41,045 nt of DNA from Bacillus sp. AFS059628 (GCF_002571225.1 NZ_NVEC01000025.1:22644-63688); one strand, 5' to 3'; counted from the stretch's first letter, positions 1 through 8,882 are shown. Program-made: numbers and translations. The notes: generated by a model from the letters alone, not told the origin.

Positions 1-10
1 TCCTGTTTTT

Positions 11-1894
11 CTATTCAATCGTCTTCAGTAATAACTTTTTCAATAGCGGTTTAATTTTCAGACGTAAATCTTCAGCATGATTTGCAACTAAGAAGTGATG
101 GTTATAAATGTTCTTCATTAATTGATAAGTTGCTTCTTTTGCTTCGCCTTCTTCGATGAAGATTCCGATTACTTCCATACCACTTTTACGAGCAAGTTTG
201 ACAGCTTCATGCGTATCTAAAATACCGTCTTGTTGATAGTCTAGCGCAGAAGGCTCACCATCTGTAAAAATAAGTAAGAATTTATGCTTTTCTGGTCTTT
301 TCGCAAGCTTTTCAGAAACGATACGAATAATATATCCGTCGCGGTTATCTTCCTCTTCGCGAAGCTGCATAATTTCAGGCCCAACGTTTGGTAACGTTGA
401 GTTTTTATACGTTACAACTTCATGGATAACGTTCGGCTTATCTTCAGGTTTAGCACTAGAGGCATCTTCCCAAAATCCGCTAATAGCGTGCGGGATTTTT
501 AAAGATTTCAACGCTTCATGGAATAGGACTACACTCTTTTTCGTTTCTTCCATTTTGTTATACATAGAACCAGAGCAGTCCACTAGTAGTTGGAATGCAA
601 CATCGAGTTCTTGTGATTCTTGTCCTTTTTTATAAAACATGCGCGGCTGCTTTTCAGTATAAATACGAAGGAATTTCTTACGAAGTCTTCCGTAATATTT
701 ATCACTATTTGCATTCATTTTATTTTCAATCGTTTTTTCGATAATTTTCTTTAATTCTTTTACATCTTTATTAACGACTGATTTGATAACTTGGTAATCT
801 TTTTTCTCATCGCTATTTGCTCTGCGAGCCTCTTTAAATGTATGAGAGGCACCAACGTTATACTTACCGTATGCACCCTCGTTTTGGCTAGAAGCGTGTG
901 AAGCTCTTGCTTCTTCTGTATCAGCACCATCAAAGTTGGATTGTGTACTTTTTTGAGAAGTACCTTGTACAGAACCAAGTGCTTGGTCGCCATCTTCTGA
1001 TTCGCGAGCAGTATCGCCCATCATATTTGTTTTTGTTCCGCTTTCTAATTCAAAGCGTAAAAAGTTCTCGTTTTCGTTATTTTTATTTTCACGATGCCAT
1101 GTAGAGAAACTTTCATCCATTTTGTTTTTATTTTCATCGTCATCTATGAGTTGTGTATCATCATTTGCTAAATCTTCGACGCGACAGTTCTTTTCGTCTG
1201 CGATGACAGATAAATAAAGCGGAGCATGTCCGAAATAATTATTAAGCATATCACTTTCAAGAAGGCCTTCTAAACGATAGCGAATTTTCTCAACGATATA
1301 CATAATATCTTCCGTATTACGAACTTGGAATGTTTCATGCAAAATTGCTTCAATTTGCTCGAAGTATTCATTATTAAACATTTCATATTTATCGCTCGTT
1401 AATGACAGATAGCAGAGACAAAATAGACCATCACCGTGATAGTTACGAACACGATTGATTTCATTTTGTGAGCCGAAGTAATTGCGATACATTTCTTTTC
1501 TTCTTTTAAAAATATGCTTTGTGCCAGGGCGTAAGTTTTTTACAATTTCCTCAACACGTAAATCTTCTAATAGAACAAATAATTGTGTTAAAAACTTTTT
1601 TAAGGGTGATTCTTGTAATTCAATCGCATAAGAACGAATTAAAGTCATGTCCGAGTAATGTTTATTACCAAGTGCTTTTAAAAACACTTCGCTTTTTAAT
1701 CCGATTACTGTATCCTCTTCTTTTCGATCATCCCAAAAGTGACTAATGACAACCTTTTTTTCAATTTCGTCGTAGTATGCTTTATAGCCATACTCAAGGT
1801 AGGCATCGTCTTCTTTTAGAAGAGCATACATTAAGTTTTCCATTTGTAGAAACAGCGACGCATCAATTTTTTTGTCACTAAAAATTTGTCTCAT
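11..1894 (-). CDS. von Willebrand factor A domain protein (partner of MoxR ATPase)
   Basis: A 627-residue protein whose C-terminal third is a von Willebrand A domain. A metal-binding MIDAS motif DCSGS starts near residue 439, and a second motif TDGEP lies near 545. The N-terminal 230 residues are mostly helical. The middle (about 245-360) is very acidic, Ser/Asn-rich and probably disordered, and residues 370-420 are Lys-rich. The architecture resembles CobT/NorD-like vWA proteins and B. subtilis YojO. In these families the vWA protein works with a MoxR AAA+ ATPase as a chaperone-like pair that remodels or inserts metal into a target complex. The ATPase gene lies 3 bases upstream, which supports that pairing. 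GAGGGA seven bases before the ATG supports the start. The target is not evident from the sequence; no obvious client gene is adjacent. Confidence 0.85.
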   Translation of the reverse strand: MRQIFSDKKIDASLFLQMENLMYALLKEDDAYLEYGYKAYYDEIEKKVVISHFWDDRKEEDTVIGLKSEVFLKALGNKHYSDMTLIRSYAIELQESPLKKFLTQLFVLLEDLRVEEIVKNLRPGTKHIFKRRKEMYRNYFGSQNEINRVRNYHGDGLFCLCYLSLTSDKYEMFNNEYFEQIEAILHETFQVRNTEDIMYIVEKIRYRLEGLLESDMLNNYFGHAPLYLSVIADEKNCRVEDLANDDTQLIDDDENKNKMDESFSTWHRENKNNENENFLRFELESGTKTNMMGDTARESEDGDQALGSVQGTSQKSTQSNFDGADTEEARASHASSQNEGAYGKYNVGASHTFKEARRANSDEKKDYQVIKSVVNKDVKELKKIIEKTIENKMNANSDKYYGRLRKKFLRIYTEKQPRMFYKKGQESQELDVAFQLLVDCSGSMYNKMEETKKSVVLFHEALKSLKIPHAISGFWEDASSAKPEDKPNVIHEVVTYKNSTLPNVGPEIMQLREEEDNRDGYIIRIVSEKLAKRPEKHKFLLIFTDGEPSALDYQQDGILDTHEAVKLARKSGMEVIGIFIEEGEAKEATYQLMKNIYNHHFLVANHAEDLRLKIKPLLKKLLLKTIE

Positions 1895-1897
1895 GAA

Positions 1898-2791
1898 TTA
1901 TCCCTCAAAGAAATAACTTTCTGCTAATTCACGGACAGTCATTTGTTCTGTTTCATCGTTTAATTTTGCGATAATACTACGTTCAATTGCACGCATAACA
2001 GGAATATATACACCTAAATCACATGCGTCGATAATGCCACGAATACTTGCTGCTTCTTCACTTACACGTCCATCACGAGCTAAAGGCATAAGGTCGCTTG
2101 CAAATGCGACGAACTTTTCAATTGTTGCAACATCATTTAATTTTGATTCTGCTAATAATAGTTCTTTTAATGTATCACCTTGAATATAAGGAACTTCAAT
2201 AATAACGAAACGGTTTTTTAACGCTTCGTTTAGTTCACTTGTACCAACGTAACCTTCATTAATTGCTGCGATTACACGATATTCTTCATCACCGTATACA
2301 ACTTCTTGTGTAAATGGGTTAGTAATCATTTTACGATAATCTAATGCACCGTGAAGAAGTGGTAACGTTTCAGGTTTTGCCATATTGATTTCATCAATAT
2401 ATAAGAAATGACCGCTCTTCATTGCCTTCATAAGAGGACCGTTAACGAATGTAACTTCAGATGCGCCATCTTTTGTTTGTAGTGTGTTGTATCCTAAAAT
2501 ACCTTCTACATCTAGATCAACAGAACAGTTAATGCTATGCATTGGTTTTTGGAATAAAGAAGAAAGAGTTTCAGCTAGTACTGTTTTACCACTACCAGTC
2601 GGCCCTTTTAATAGAATGTTTTTGCCAAGAAGAAGTGCTGTAATGGCATCTTCGATAATGCTGTTATCAGATGCCTTATATATTTTGGTACCGATTAAAT
2701 GTGCATTTTCACCAGCTTCTTGTTTATTCTTTTCGTGAATGTTTGAGAGCTGTTGTTTTAAATCAGCATGTATATGAAATTGTTCTAACAT
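1898..2791 (-). CDS. MoxR-family AAA+ ATPase
   Basis: A 297-residue soluble AAA+ ATPase. Walker A is GPTGSGKT at residues 63-70, and Walker B is FLYIDEIN with D133 and E134, followed by the short-helix insertions typical of MoxR/NorQ/CbbQ proteins. It is expected to form a hexamer that uses ATP to remodel a client together with the vWA protein encoded 3 bases downstream (B. subtilis YojN/YojO arrangement). The frame is open upstream to 2899. I chose the ATG at 2791 because AGGTGG sits just upstream of it and the conserved protein begins there; the extra upstream residues are hydrophobic and unconserved-looking. A sigma-A-like promoter lies at 2834-2862, so the pair is probably transcribed independently of the cardiolipin synthase gene. 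Confidence 0.88.
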   Translation of the reverse strand: MLEQFHIHADLKQQLSNIHEKNKQEAGENAHLIGTKIYKASDNSIIEDAITALLLGKNILLKGPTGSGKTVLAETLSSLFQKPMHSINCSVDLDVEGILGYNTLQTKDGASEVTFVNGPLMKAMKSGHFLYIDEINMAKPETLPLLHGALDYRKMITNPFTQEVVYGDEEYRVIAAINEGYVGTSELNEALKNRFVIIEVPYIQGDTLKELLLAESKLNDVATIEKFVAFASDLMPLARDGRVSEEAASIRGIIDACDLGVYIPVMRAIERSIIAKLNDETEQMTVRELAESYFFEG

Positions 2792-2833
2792 GTATTTCCC
2801 ACCTAACATTATTTTCATAAAGTAATACATCTT

Positions 2834-2862
2834 ATGATAACTTGTTTTAATATGGTATGCAA
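2834..2862 (-). promoter_or_regulatory. sigma-A-type promoter for the MoxR/vWA pair
   Basis: On the minus strand TTGCAT (2862-2857) and TATCAT (2839-2834) are separated by 17 bases, a near-consensus vegetative promoter about 40 bases upstream of the MoxR start. It lies after the cardiolipin synthase terminator. Confidence 0.55.
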
Positions 2863-2883
2863 AGAAAAGGAAAAGAGAGAAAT

Positions 2884-2920
2884 ACAAAAGAAAAAGCAAT
2901 CAATATTACATTGACTGCTT
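2884..2920 (-). terminator. intrinsic terminator of cardiolipin synthase gene
   Basis: An 11-base stem with one mismatch (arms 2910-2920 and 2894-2904) is followed on the minus strand by a T-rich tract. The stem overlaps the cls stop codon. Confidence 0.7.
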
Positions 2921-4448
2921 ACAGTAAAGGAGAAATGAGCCTCATAAAAGACTCCAATATTCGTTTTTTGATACTTCTTTTTTGGAAAGCGTTCCATTTA
3001 ATTTCAGTGGAATGCTTAAAGTCTTCTTCAAAATCACGTTTTATATCATGAACAGTTTCTGATTCATAAAGTACGCTAATAAGTTCGTAATTTAATTCAA
3101 AGCTACGTACGTCCATATTTGCTGTTCCAATTGTCGCGATTTTATCATCAACAAGTACAATTTTCGCATGCATAAAACCATCTTTATAACTATAAATGGA
3201 AGCACCAGCTTTTAAAAGTGGAGTGAAGTAGGACTGAGATGCTTGATCACTAATAATACTATCACTTTTACCAGGATATAAAATACGTACATCTATGCCA
3301 GATATTGCGCTTAAACGTAATAACGTTAAAGTTTCTTGATCTGGAATAAAGTATGGTGTAGCGATCCAAATCGATTTTTTTGCAGATCCCATAATAGCTA
3401 ATAATGTATTGCGAATGCTTTTATCATCTGAGCTTGGTCCGCTCGCTACAATTTGCACAGCACCTTCTGCACTTAAAATTTCTTTACCAGGGAAGTATTG
3501 TCTATTCATAAATTGATCCCAGGAATAAGTATTCAACCCACTAGATGCATAGAGCCAGTCCTCTAGAAAGATTGCTTGTAATTTATATAGTGCTTTTCCT
3601 TCTATTTTTAAATGACTATCCCGCCAAACGGGGAATTTTTTTGAACGGCCAAGGTATTCATCACCGACGTTGAGCCCCCCAGTAAAACCGATTTCTCCAT
3701 CTACGATGACAATTTTACGATGGTTGCGATAATTGACAGTTTCAAGTAACCAAGCTGAAAAAATAGGGTCAAATTCAACAATTTCAATCCCAGCTTCTTT
3801 CATAGGTTTTAAAAAGCGTCTTCTTAACGTATTACTTCCTAATCCATCATAAAGGAAGCGTACAATAACACCAGATTTTGCTTTTTTTATTAACGCATCC
3901 CGAACTTTTGTACCAATCTCATCAGATTTATAAATATAGTATTGAATATGTATGTGATGTTTTGCTTGCTCGATAGCTTGCAAAATTTCTGAGAATGTTT
4001 GATCTCCGTTTGTTAAAAGTTTTGTAGTTGTTCTATCTGCGGCAGGTCCGCCTCCGAATTTTTGTATAACTTTTGTTAAATGTGTAGAACGCTCATGTAA
4101 GGGGACTGTGAGTGATAATTCTACTCGTCTTCCTTCTAATATTTCACGGAATAATTTTCTTTGCTCTTCTGAACGATGTAGATGTTTTTTTCTTCTCCAA
4201 CGGCTACGACCGAAAATAGAGTATAAAAGCACACCTACAACGGGAAGAAGTGCTAATACTAAAAACCAGGCTAAAGTACTTTGAGGAGACCTATTTTCGA
4301 TAAAAATAACGAATGAAATTCCTATGATTGTAATAGACCATAAGGCACCGACAAATGTATATAAAGAAATAAACGATGTATTTAATAGGAAAAGAACGAT
4401 AGATATAATTACAAATATTAATAATAATTGAACGATAGGCTTCTTCAT
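2919..4448 (-). CDS. cls: cardiolipin synthase
   Basis: A 509-residue phospholipase-D superfamily membrane enzyme that condenses two phosphatidylglycerol molecules into cardiolipin and glycerol. The N-terminus carries two membrane segments (about 5-25 and 35-80), followed by an Arg/Lys-rich stretch. Both catalytic HKD motifs are intact: H243-K245-D250 in NHRKIVIVDGE and H427-K429-D434 in MHAKIVLVDD, each followed by a GG/GT-containing loop. The length is normal for Bacillus Cls. AGAGGAA precedes the ATG at 4448. B. cereus group genomes carry several cls paralogues, so the exact numbered paralogue cannot be assigned here. A TTGTAA-16-TATAAT promoter lies upstream. Confidence 0.93.
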   Translation of the reverse strand: MKKPIVQLLLIFVIISIVLFLLNTSFISLYTFVGALWSITIIGISFVIFIENRSPQSTLAWFLVLALLPVVGVLLYSIFGRSRWRRKKHLHRSEEQRKLFREILEGRRVELSLTVPLHERSTHLTKVIQKFGGGPAADRTTTKLLTNGDQTFSEILQAIEQAKHHIHIQYYIYKSDEIGTKVRDALIKKAKSGVIVRFLYDGLGSNTLRRRFLKPMKEAGIEIVEFDPIFSAWLLETVNYRNHRKIVIVDGEIGFTGGLNVGDEYLGRSKKFPVWRDSHLKIEGKALYKLQAIFLEDWLYASSGLNTYSWDQFMNRQYFPGKEILSAEGAVQIVASGPSSDDKSIRNTLLAIMGSAKKSIWIATPYFIPDQETLTLLRLSAISGIDVRILYPGKSDSIISDQASQSYFTPLLKAGASIYSYKDGFMHAKIVLVDDKIATIGTANMDVRSFELNYELISVLYESETVHDIKRDFEEDFKHSTEIKWNAFQKRSIKKRILESFMRLISPLL

Positions 4449-4516
4449 TTTTATAAAATTCCTCTAATCTTTCTTAAATATAAACTTCTTATAAAAAGGT
4501 ACAATCCGACATTCTT

Positions 4517-4544
4517 ATTATAAAGTGTTTTGTTTTTTTTACAA
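4517..4544 (-). promoter_or_regulatory. cls: sigma-A-type promoter for cls
   Basis: Minus-strand TTGTAA (4544-4539) and TATAAT (4522-4517) are separated by 16 bases, with a start site expected about 60 bases before the cls ATG. Confidence 0.5.
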
Positions 4545-4649
4545 AATATAGACATTTTCCTCATGCCTTCCGCATTTGTCCTACATACAGTATATTGTTA
4601 CGCTATTAGCCCGCTATTTGCTGGTTAATAAACAGTGTAGGAGGGACAA

Positions 4650-4685
4650 AATCCTTGCCCCTTATATAGGAAAGGGGCAAGGATT
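4650..4685. other. perfect 14-bp stem-loop in the cls / His-Gly gene intergenic region
   Basis: A perfect inverted repeat, left arm 4650-4663 (AATCCTTGCCCCTT) and right arm 4672-4685, with an 8-base loop. In the plus direction no clear T-run follows. In the minus direction a short TTTTG follows. The rest of 4449-4771 holds the cls promoter, a CATACAGTA sequence (4584-4592) that fits a sporulation sigma E/K -10 element without a clear -35, and a GGAGGG at about 4640 with no ORF behind it. The hairpin would lie in the 5' leader of the His/Gly-rich gene if transcription starts near 4600. Confidence 0.6.
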
Positions 4686-4771
4686 CTTACTATTATATAG
4701 GTTACCAACAAGGTCCGTACTATTCATAAAATATCTATTAAGATGAGAAAATGGAAAAGGAGCGGAGAAAC

Positions 4772-5098
4772 ATGAATTATATAGAAAATAACGGATTGTA
4801 TTATCGTAATCATCATCATGGAGGGCACAATTATAACGGTGGGCATCACCACCATGGAGGACACAATCACCATGATCATCACCACCATCACGGAGGTGGA
4901 TGGGGCTGGGGTGGTGGTTCATGGGGCGGTGGATTTTTCCCTGGAAGCTTTGCTGGAGGTGTTTTAGGGGGACTTACAGCTGGCGCGTTAACGGGTGCAG
5001 CAGGTGGAGGCTACTATCCAGCACCGTATCCAGTAACTTATCCAGCGCCATACCCAACGCCATATCCGGGTTATCAGCAAATAACATATCCATATTAA
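4772..5098 (+). CDS. small His/Gly-rich protein with Pro-Tyr repeat tail
   Basis: A 108-residue protein of unrecognised family. From the N-terminus: an Asn/Tyr-rich lead, about 30 residues of His/Gly/Asn repeats (HHHGGHN-type units, up to five His in a row), a Gly/Trp stretch, a small hydrophobic Gly/Ala segment (about 55-78), and a C-terminal tail of YPAPYP-like repeats. There is no signal peptide. The composition suggests a metal-binding, self-associating structural protein, comparable with spore coat or exosporium proteins of this group; that is inference. The frame is open from 4751, but AAAGGAGCGG at 4757-4766 places the start at the ATG at 4772. It is a single-gene unit with its own strong terminator. 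Confidence 0.75.
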   Translation: MNYIENNGLYYRNHHHGGHNYNGGHHHHGGHNHHDHHHHHGGGWGWGGGSWGGGFFPGSFAGGVLGGLTAGALTGAAGGGYYPAPYPVTYPAPYPTPYPGYQQITYPY

Positions 5099-5133
5099 AC
5101 TAAAAAAAGAGGCTTTCCTCTTTTTTAGTTTAA
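5097..5133 (+). terminator. intrinsic terminator of the His/Gly-rich gene
   Basis: A long stem whose arms begin AAACTAAAAAA and end TTTTTTAGTTT, with a GAGG/CCTC core and a short loop. It immediately follows the stop codon at 5096-5098 and could act in both directions. Confidence 0.8.
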
Positions 5134-5575
5134 TAAAGCATTTATAAAATATTTCCAAAAAAATGGTGAAAATATGTTAATATTTTGTTATTGTAATTTT
5201 AAAACATATATACTAATTTTAATTTTTATATTCTTATTCAGGAATAGTTGTATAGTGTGCTCAAATGTCTATTTCGCTAGTAAAGTAAAAAGGTTAGATG
5301 TAAGTAGAATTAGTAGGAAACTAGGATTGTATAGAGCTAGTTATAAAGGTATGTAAGTATAATAAGGTAAGCTAAGTATAGCGATAAGAAACAACTATTT
5401 ATAATTGAAACGGTATTATATTGCTTTTTATTACAAATAATATTATGTTATTTTAATCGGCATATTTCAAAATATGATTTATGTAAAGGACGATTATTAG
5501 GAAATGAAATGTCTCTATTTCTATGAAAAGAAACAAGTTGTGTTTTAGTCAGATAGGAAGCAAGGAGAGATGCGC
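5134..5575. other. AT-rich intergenic region without a convincing gene
   Basis: About 440 bases of very AT-rich sequence. An open frame at 5174-5356 has no ribosome binding site and low-complexity hydrophobic coding, so I do not call it. The promoter of the downstream PAS-GGDEF-EAL gene must lie here, but I see no unambiguous -35/-10 pair. Confidence 0.4.
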
Positions 5576-7282
5576 ATGCTAGAACAAAGAGGTCATGCAT
5601 TATATGACTCTTCATTGCGAGATTTAAAGTTAGCATTAGATGAGTCTTCAATTGTTGCGATTACAGACCGAAATGGTCTTATTACATATGTAAATGATAA
5701 GTTTTGTGAAATATCCAAATATCCACGAGAAGAGTTAATAGGGAAAGATCATCGTATTTTAAATTCAGGGCATCACCCGAAAACATTTTTTCAAGTTCTT
5801 TGGAAGCGTATTTTGAGCGGAAAAGTATGGAGAGGTGAAATTCAAAATCGAGCAAAAGATGGGACATATTATTGGGTTAAAACAACAATTGTTCCATTTT
5901 TAAATGAAAAAGGAGAGCCATATCAATTTATTGCGATCCGAAATGATATTAGTAGTAGGAAAGAAGCAGAACAGAGGTTGCGTTTAAGCGAAAGCCGTTA
6001 TAGGGAGCTTGCGTATCATGATGCTTTAACGAGTTTGCCGAACCGACTACAGTTAATAACGACTGTTAACGAGATGATTGCAGGCAAAAAAGAATTTGGT
6101 ATGATTTATTTTGATTTGGATCGTTTTAAATTTGTAAATGACACGTTAGGTCATATGATAGGGGATTTACTTTTAAGCGAAGTTGCTTCACGGTTGCATT
6201 ATGTGCTAGGAGAGAAAGATGTTCTGGCTAGGCTGGGGGGCGACGAATTTGTGCTGTTAACAAAAAATCATACGCAAGATGAAATGAGGCAGCTGGCGAC
6301 ATCTGTGTTGTCGTGTTTTCAGGCACCATTCATGCTTGAAGGGCATGAAGTATACATTTCAGCTAGTCTAGGACTTTGCTCATATCCGCAAGACGGACAA
6401 GATGTTGAAACGCTATTGAAAAATTCGGATTTAGCTATGTACAGTGCGAAAGAACAAGGTAGAAATGCGGCGTGTTTCTTTACAGATGAGTTACGTGCGA
6501 AAATAAATCGTAGAATGAAAATTGAATTTGCCTTGCAAAAGGCAATTCGTGATGAAGAGTTAGATGTGGCGCTGCAGCCTATTATTGATTTGAAAACGAA
6601 GAGATATACTGGTATTGAGGCTTTAGTACGTTGTTCGACAGAAGAGGGGCCGATTTCGCCAGGCGAATTTATTCCAGTAGCTGAAGAATCTGGACTTATT
6701 ATAAAATTAGGGGACTGGGTATTAGAAAAGTCATGTCGCTTGTTTAAAACATTGCCAGAGTATCAAGACGGACTAAAGTTATCTGTGAATTTATCCATAC
6801 AACAATTAATGCAAAAGCGTTTTATTTTATCTGTACGTAGCATTTTAAGGAGAACGGGCTTTCCTCCGAATCGTTTGATTTTAGAAATAACGGAAAGCAT
6901 TGCTGTTCGACATTTTGATTATATTATTGCTACATTACAAGAATTAAGGAATATGGGTATATTAATTGCTTTAGATGACTTCGGAACGGGCTATTCTTCT
7001 TTATATTATTTAAAACAATTACCACTGGACATAGTAAAAATTGATCGTAATTTTATTCGTGAATTTCATTATGATCATGCACAGCCAGAGCGAACGATTG
7101 TAAAATCTGTTATTGAAATTGCCCATAGCTTACATTTAGCAGTAGTTGCTGAAGGGGTAGAGACAGTAGAGCAAGAAAGTTTATTACAATCTATGGGCTG
7201 TGATTACGTACAAGGATTTTATTATGCGAAACCTTTATCTGTAGGAGAGTTAAAAGAAAAGTTAATGACAGATTTCGAATAA
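5576..7282 (+). CDS. PAS-GGDEF-EAL cyclic-di-GMP turnover protein
   Basis: A 568-residue cytosolic signalling enzyme. A PAS domain with PAC tail spans about 20-140, GGDEF about 145-305 and EAL about 320-565. The diguanylate cyclase motif is intact (GGDEF, residues 221-225). The phosphodiesterase signature is intact: EAL at 348-350, plus [29 protein letters not shown] and QGFYYAKP. The RxxD product-inhibition site expected a few residues before GGDEF is replaced by GEKD, so feedback inhibition is probably lost. There is no membrane segment; input probably comes through PAS ligand binding. The frame opens at 5570, but AAGGAG at 5562-5567 is properly spaced for the ATG at 5576, not 5570. Whether cyclase or phosphodiesterase activity dominates cannot be read from sequence. 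Confidence 0.92.
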   Translation: MLEQRGHALYDSSLRDLKLALDESSIVAITDRNGLITYVNDKFCEISKYPREELIGKDHRILNSGHHPKTFFQVLWKRILSGKVWRGEIQNRAKDGTYYWVKTTIVPFLNEKGEPYQFIAIRNDISSRKEAEQRLRLSESRYRELAYHDALTSLPNRLQLITTVNEMIAGKKEFGMIYFDLDRFKFVNDTLGHMIGDLLLSEVASRLHYVLGEKDVLARLGGDEFVLLTKNHTQDEMRQLATSVLSCFQAPFMLEGHEVYISASLGLCSYPQDGQDVETLLKNSDLAMYSAKEQGRNAACFFTDELRAKINRRMKIEFALQKAIRDEELDVALQPIIDLKTKRYTGIEALVRCSTEEGPISPGEFIPVAEESGLIIKLGDWVLEKSCRLFKTLPEYQDGLKLSVNLSIQQLMQKRFILSVRSILRRTGFPPNRLILEITESIAVRHFDYIIATLQELRNMGILIALDDFGTGYSSLYYLKQLPLDIVKIDRNFIREFHYDHAQPERTIVKSVIEIAHSLHLAVVAEGVETVEQESLLQSMGCDYVQGFYYAKPLSVGELKEKLMTDFE

Positions 7283-7311
7283 AAAAGAGAAGCTGGTAGC
7301 TTCTCTTTTTT
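7281..7311. terminator. bidirectional intrinsic terminator
   Basis: AAAAAAGAGAAGCT and AGCTTCTCTTTTTT arms around a 3-base loop. It serves the plus-strand cyclic-di-GMP gene and the convergent permease gene ending at 7315. Confidence 0.85.
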
Positions 7312-7314
7312 AAT

Positions 7315-8706
7315 TTATTTTTTTGAGTTTTTCATTAGTACTGGATAAAGAATAAGGCCTAATACGAACAATCCGATTCCTAAGAAGAACGTTTTTAAAT
7401 CAGCAGTGCCTGTTTTGATAACCCAAATAGAATATATAAATGCTAACGTAGTAATGATGCCGTCCTTTATTCGAGAGCCAGGCATTATATCATATGTTTC
7501 TCCTGTAATAACCAGTTTGAATTGGTACAGCGTAGAAACAAGGTATGGAATTAAATAAGCTAATGTTGCTACAACGATAGCGAAATTATAAGCTTCTGAC
7601 ACGGTACCAGAAATCGTTGAGAACAAGAAAATCTGCGTCATTACATTTGTAATCAATAATGATTTTGAAGGACTACCTTTTTTATTCGTTTTCGCGAAAA
7701 GCTTGGGGAAAAGTCCGTTCTTTGCAGCCTGGTAAGGTGCTTCTGAACTAACAACAATCCAGCCCACTGTAGATCCAAATAAAGATACAAGTGCAAGTAG
7801 AGCCATGATATAGGCACCTTTATTGCCAATGGCTAAATTTAATGCATCTACTAATGGTTTTTGAGACTCTTTTAAAGCATCTTGCGGGAGAGCGCCCATT
7901 GTAAGTAGAGTAATTGACATGTAAATAAGAAGAGCGATAATTAATCCGAAAATGGTAGCTTTTTTTACATCGCGCTGAGATTTTGCACGATTAGAAAGCA
8001 TGACAGCCGATTCAATACCGATAAATGCCCAAAGTGTTGCAATAGCAGCTGAATTGATTTGTCCACCTAAAGAAATGGATTGTCCTGCTTCATTCATAAA
8101 TGTTTGACCGTCTCCGAAATTAGAGGCATTGAAAATAAATAATGTGATTACAATAAACATTGTAAATCCGATAATCTTTGCAATGGTAGCAAGAAGATTC
8201 ATATTTCCAGCTCGGTCAATATTTTGAGAAAGAATATATTGAATTCCCCATAACATAAGGCTACATACGAGGAAAGTTAATCCTTTTCCGAGTTCTAGTG
8301 AAAATCCGTTCGTTGAAAAGAGAATTTGCTTACTTTGTAAAACTGGAAAGAATGTTGATAAATATCCAGCGAAGGAAATAATAACAGATGCTGTTGCAGC
8401 CCAGTTCGCAGCCCAATATCCCCATGCCATACTATATCCTGCAACTTTACCCGCTTTTTTTGAAGGGAACATTGCTTGAGCGTAACTTTGTGGTCCTGCT
8501 TTTAATTCTGGTTTTCGAATTGCTAAATTTCCAAACACGAGTGCAATCATAAATACGCCAAGACCTGTAATACTCCATGCAAGTGTAGAACCCATTGGAC
8601 CTGATACTTGTGCTAAATTTGCTGGGAGCATAAATACGCCACCACCAACCATATTTCCGATAACAAAAGCTGTTAAAATCCATAATCCCCATTTTTTCGT
8701 TTCCAT
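7315..8706 (-). CDS. APC-superfamily amino acid antiporter/permease (predicted histidine-linked)
   Basis: A 463-residue integral membrane protein with about 12 hydrophobic segments. The first carries the APC signature GNMVGGGVFMLP, and WAFIGIES appears in the sixth-segment region. Together with the WGYWAANW segment, this is the pattern of the basic amino acid/polyamine antiporter (ArcD-like) branch. It would move an amino acid across the cytoplasmic membrane, by exchange or proton coupling. The upstream leader encodes a peptide with four consecutive His codons, so I infer a histidine-type substrate; the protein alone does not prove this. AAAGGAG lies nine bases before the ATG. The gene stands alone, with terminators on both sides and a leader of about 265 bases. 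Confidence 0.82.
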   Translation of the reverse strand: METKKWGLWILTAFVIGNMVGGGVFMLPANLAQVSGPMGSTLAWSITGLGVFMIALVFGNLAIRKPELKAGPQSYAQAMFPSKKAGKVAGYSMAWGYWAANWAATASVIISFAGYLSTFFPVLQSKQILFSTNGFSLELGKGLTFLVCSLMLWGIQYILSQNIDRAGNMNLLATIAKIIGFTMFIVITLFIFNASNFGDGQTFMNEAGQSISLGGQINSAAIATLWAFIGIESAVMLSNRAKSQRDVKKATIFGLIIALLIYMSITLLTMGALPQDALKESQKPLVDALNLAIGNKGAYIMALLALVSLFGSTVGWIVVSSEAPYQAAKNGLFPKLFAKTNKKGSPSKSLLITNVMTQIFLFSTISGTVSEAYNFAIVVATLAYLIPYLVSTLYQFKLVITGETYDIMPGSRIKDGIITTLAFIYSIWVIKTGTADLKTFFLGIGLFVLGLILYPVLMKNSKK

Positions 8707-8769
8707 TTTTGTTAACTCCTTTGTAGTAAGTTTTGCTTAAACATCATTTTTTACTAGCTTTTTGGCAAT

Positions 8770-8810
8770 AAAAAAAGAGCCATGTAGATAAAAAATACCT
8801 ACATGGCTCT
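8770..8810 (-). terminator. leader terminator (attenuator) upstream of the permease
   Basis: On the minus strand AGAGCCATGTAG (8810-8799) pairs perfectly with CTACATGGCTCT (8787-8776), followed by a run of T at 8776-8771. It lies before the permease coding region, so read-through must be controlled. The 5' arm contains GTAGGTA, which can instead pair with TACCTAC of the preceding hairpin. Confidence 0.85.
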
Positions 8811-8818
8811 TCGCCAAA

Positions 8819-8882
8819 GCGTAGGTACAACGGGAATAACCCTTGTACCTACGCGTAATTTTTCCGCTAGGTTTCAAGGGTT
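8819..8882 (-). promoter_or_regulatory. alternative anti/pro-terminator hairpins in the permease leader
   Basis: Minus-strand segments. Segment 1 (8882-8865, beginning AACCCTTG) overlaps the leader peptide stop codon. Segment 2 (8855-8838, ending CAAGGGTT) can pair with segment 1. Segment 3 (8834-8819) pairs with segment 2 through a perfect 12-bp stem plus a GGG/CCC extension. Segment 3 also contains TACCTAC, complementary to GTAGGTA in the terminator 5' arm (8802-8796). The 1:2, 2:3 and 3:4 folds are mutually exclusive, the layout of a translational attenuator. Confidence 0.7.

Noticed and set aside
4662-4922. 86-codon antisense ORF over the His/Gly-rich gene
   Set aside because: Arises from reverse complement of the CAT/GGN repeats; the plus-strand frame has the ribosome binding site and terminator.
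5174-5356. 60-codon ORF on the plus strand in the AT-rich intergenic region
   Set aside because: No ribosome binding site, low-complexity hydrophobic composition from AT-rich DNA, no recognisable domain.
8819-8854. Treating the strong 12-bp hairpin alone as an intrinsic terminator
   Set aside because: No T-run directly after it on the minus strand and only a displaced ATTTTT on plus; it fits better as the 2:3 fold of an attenuator.
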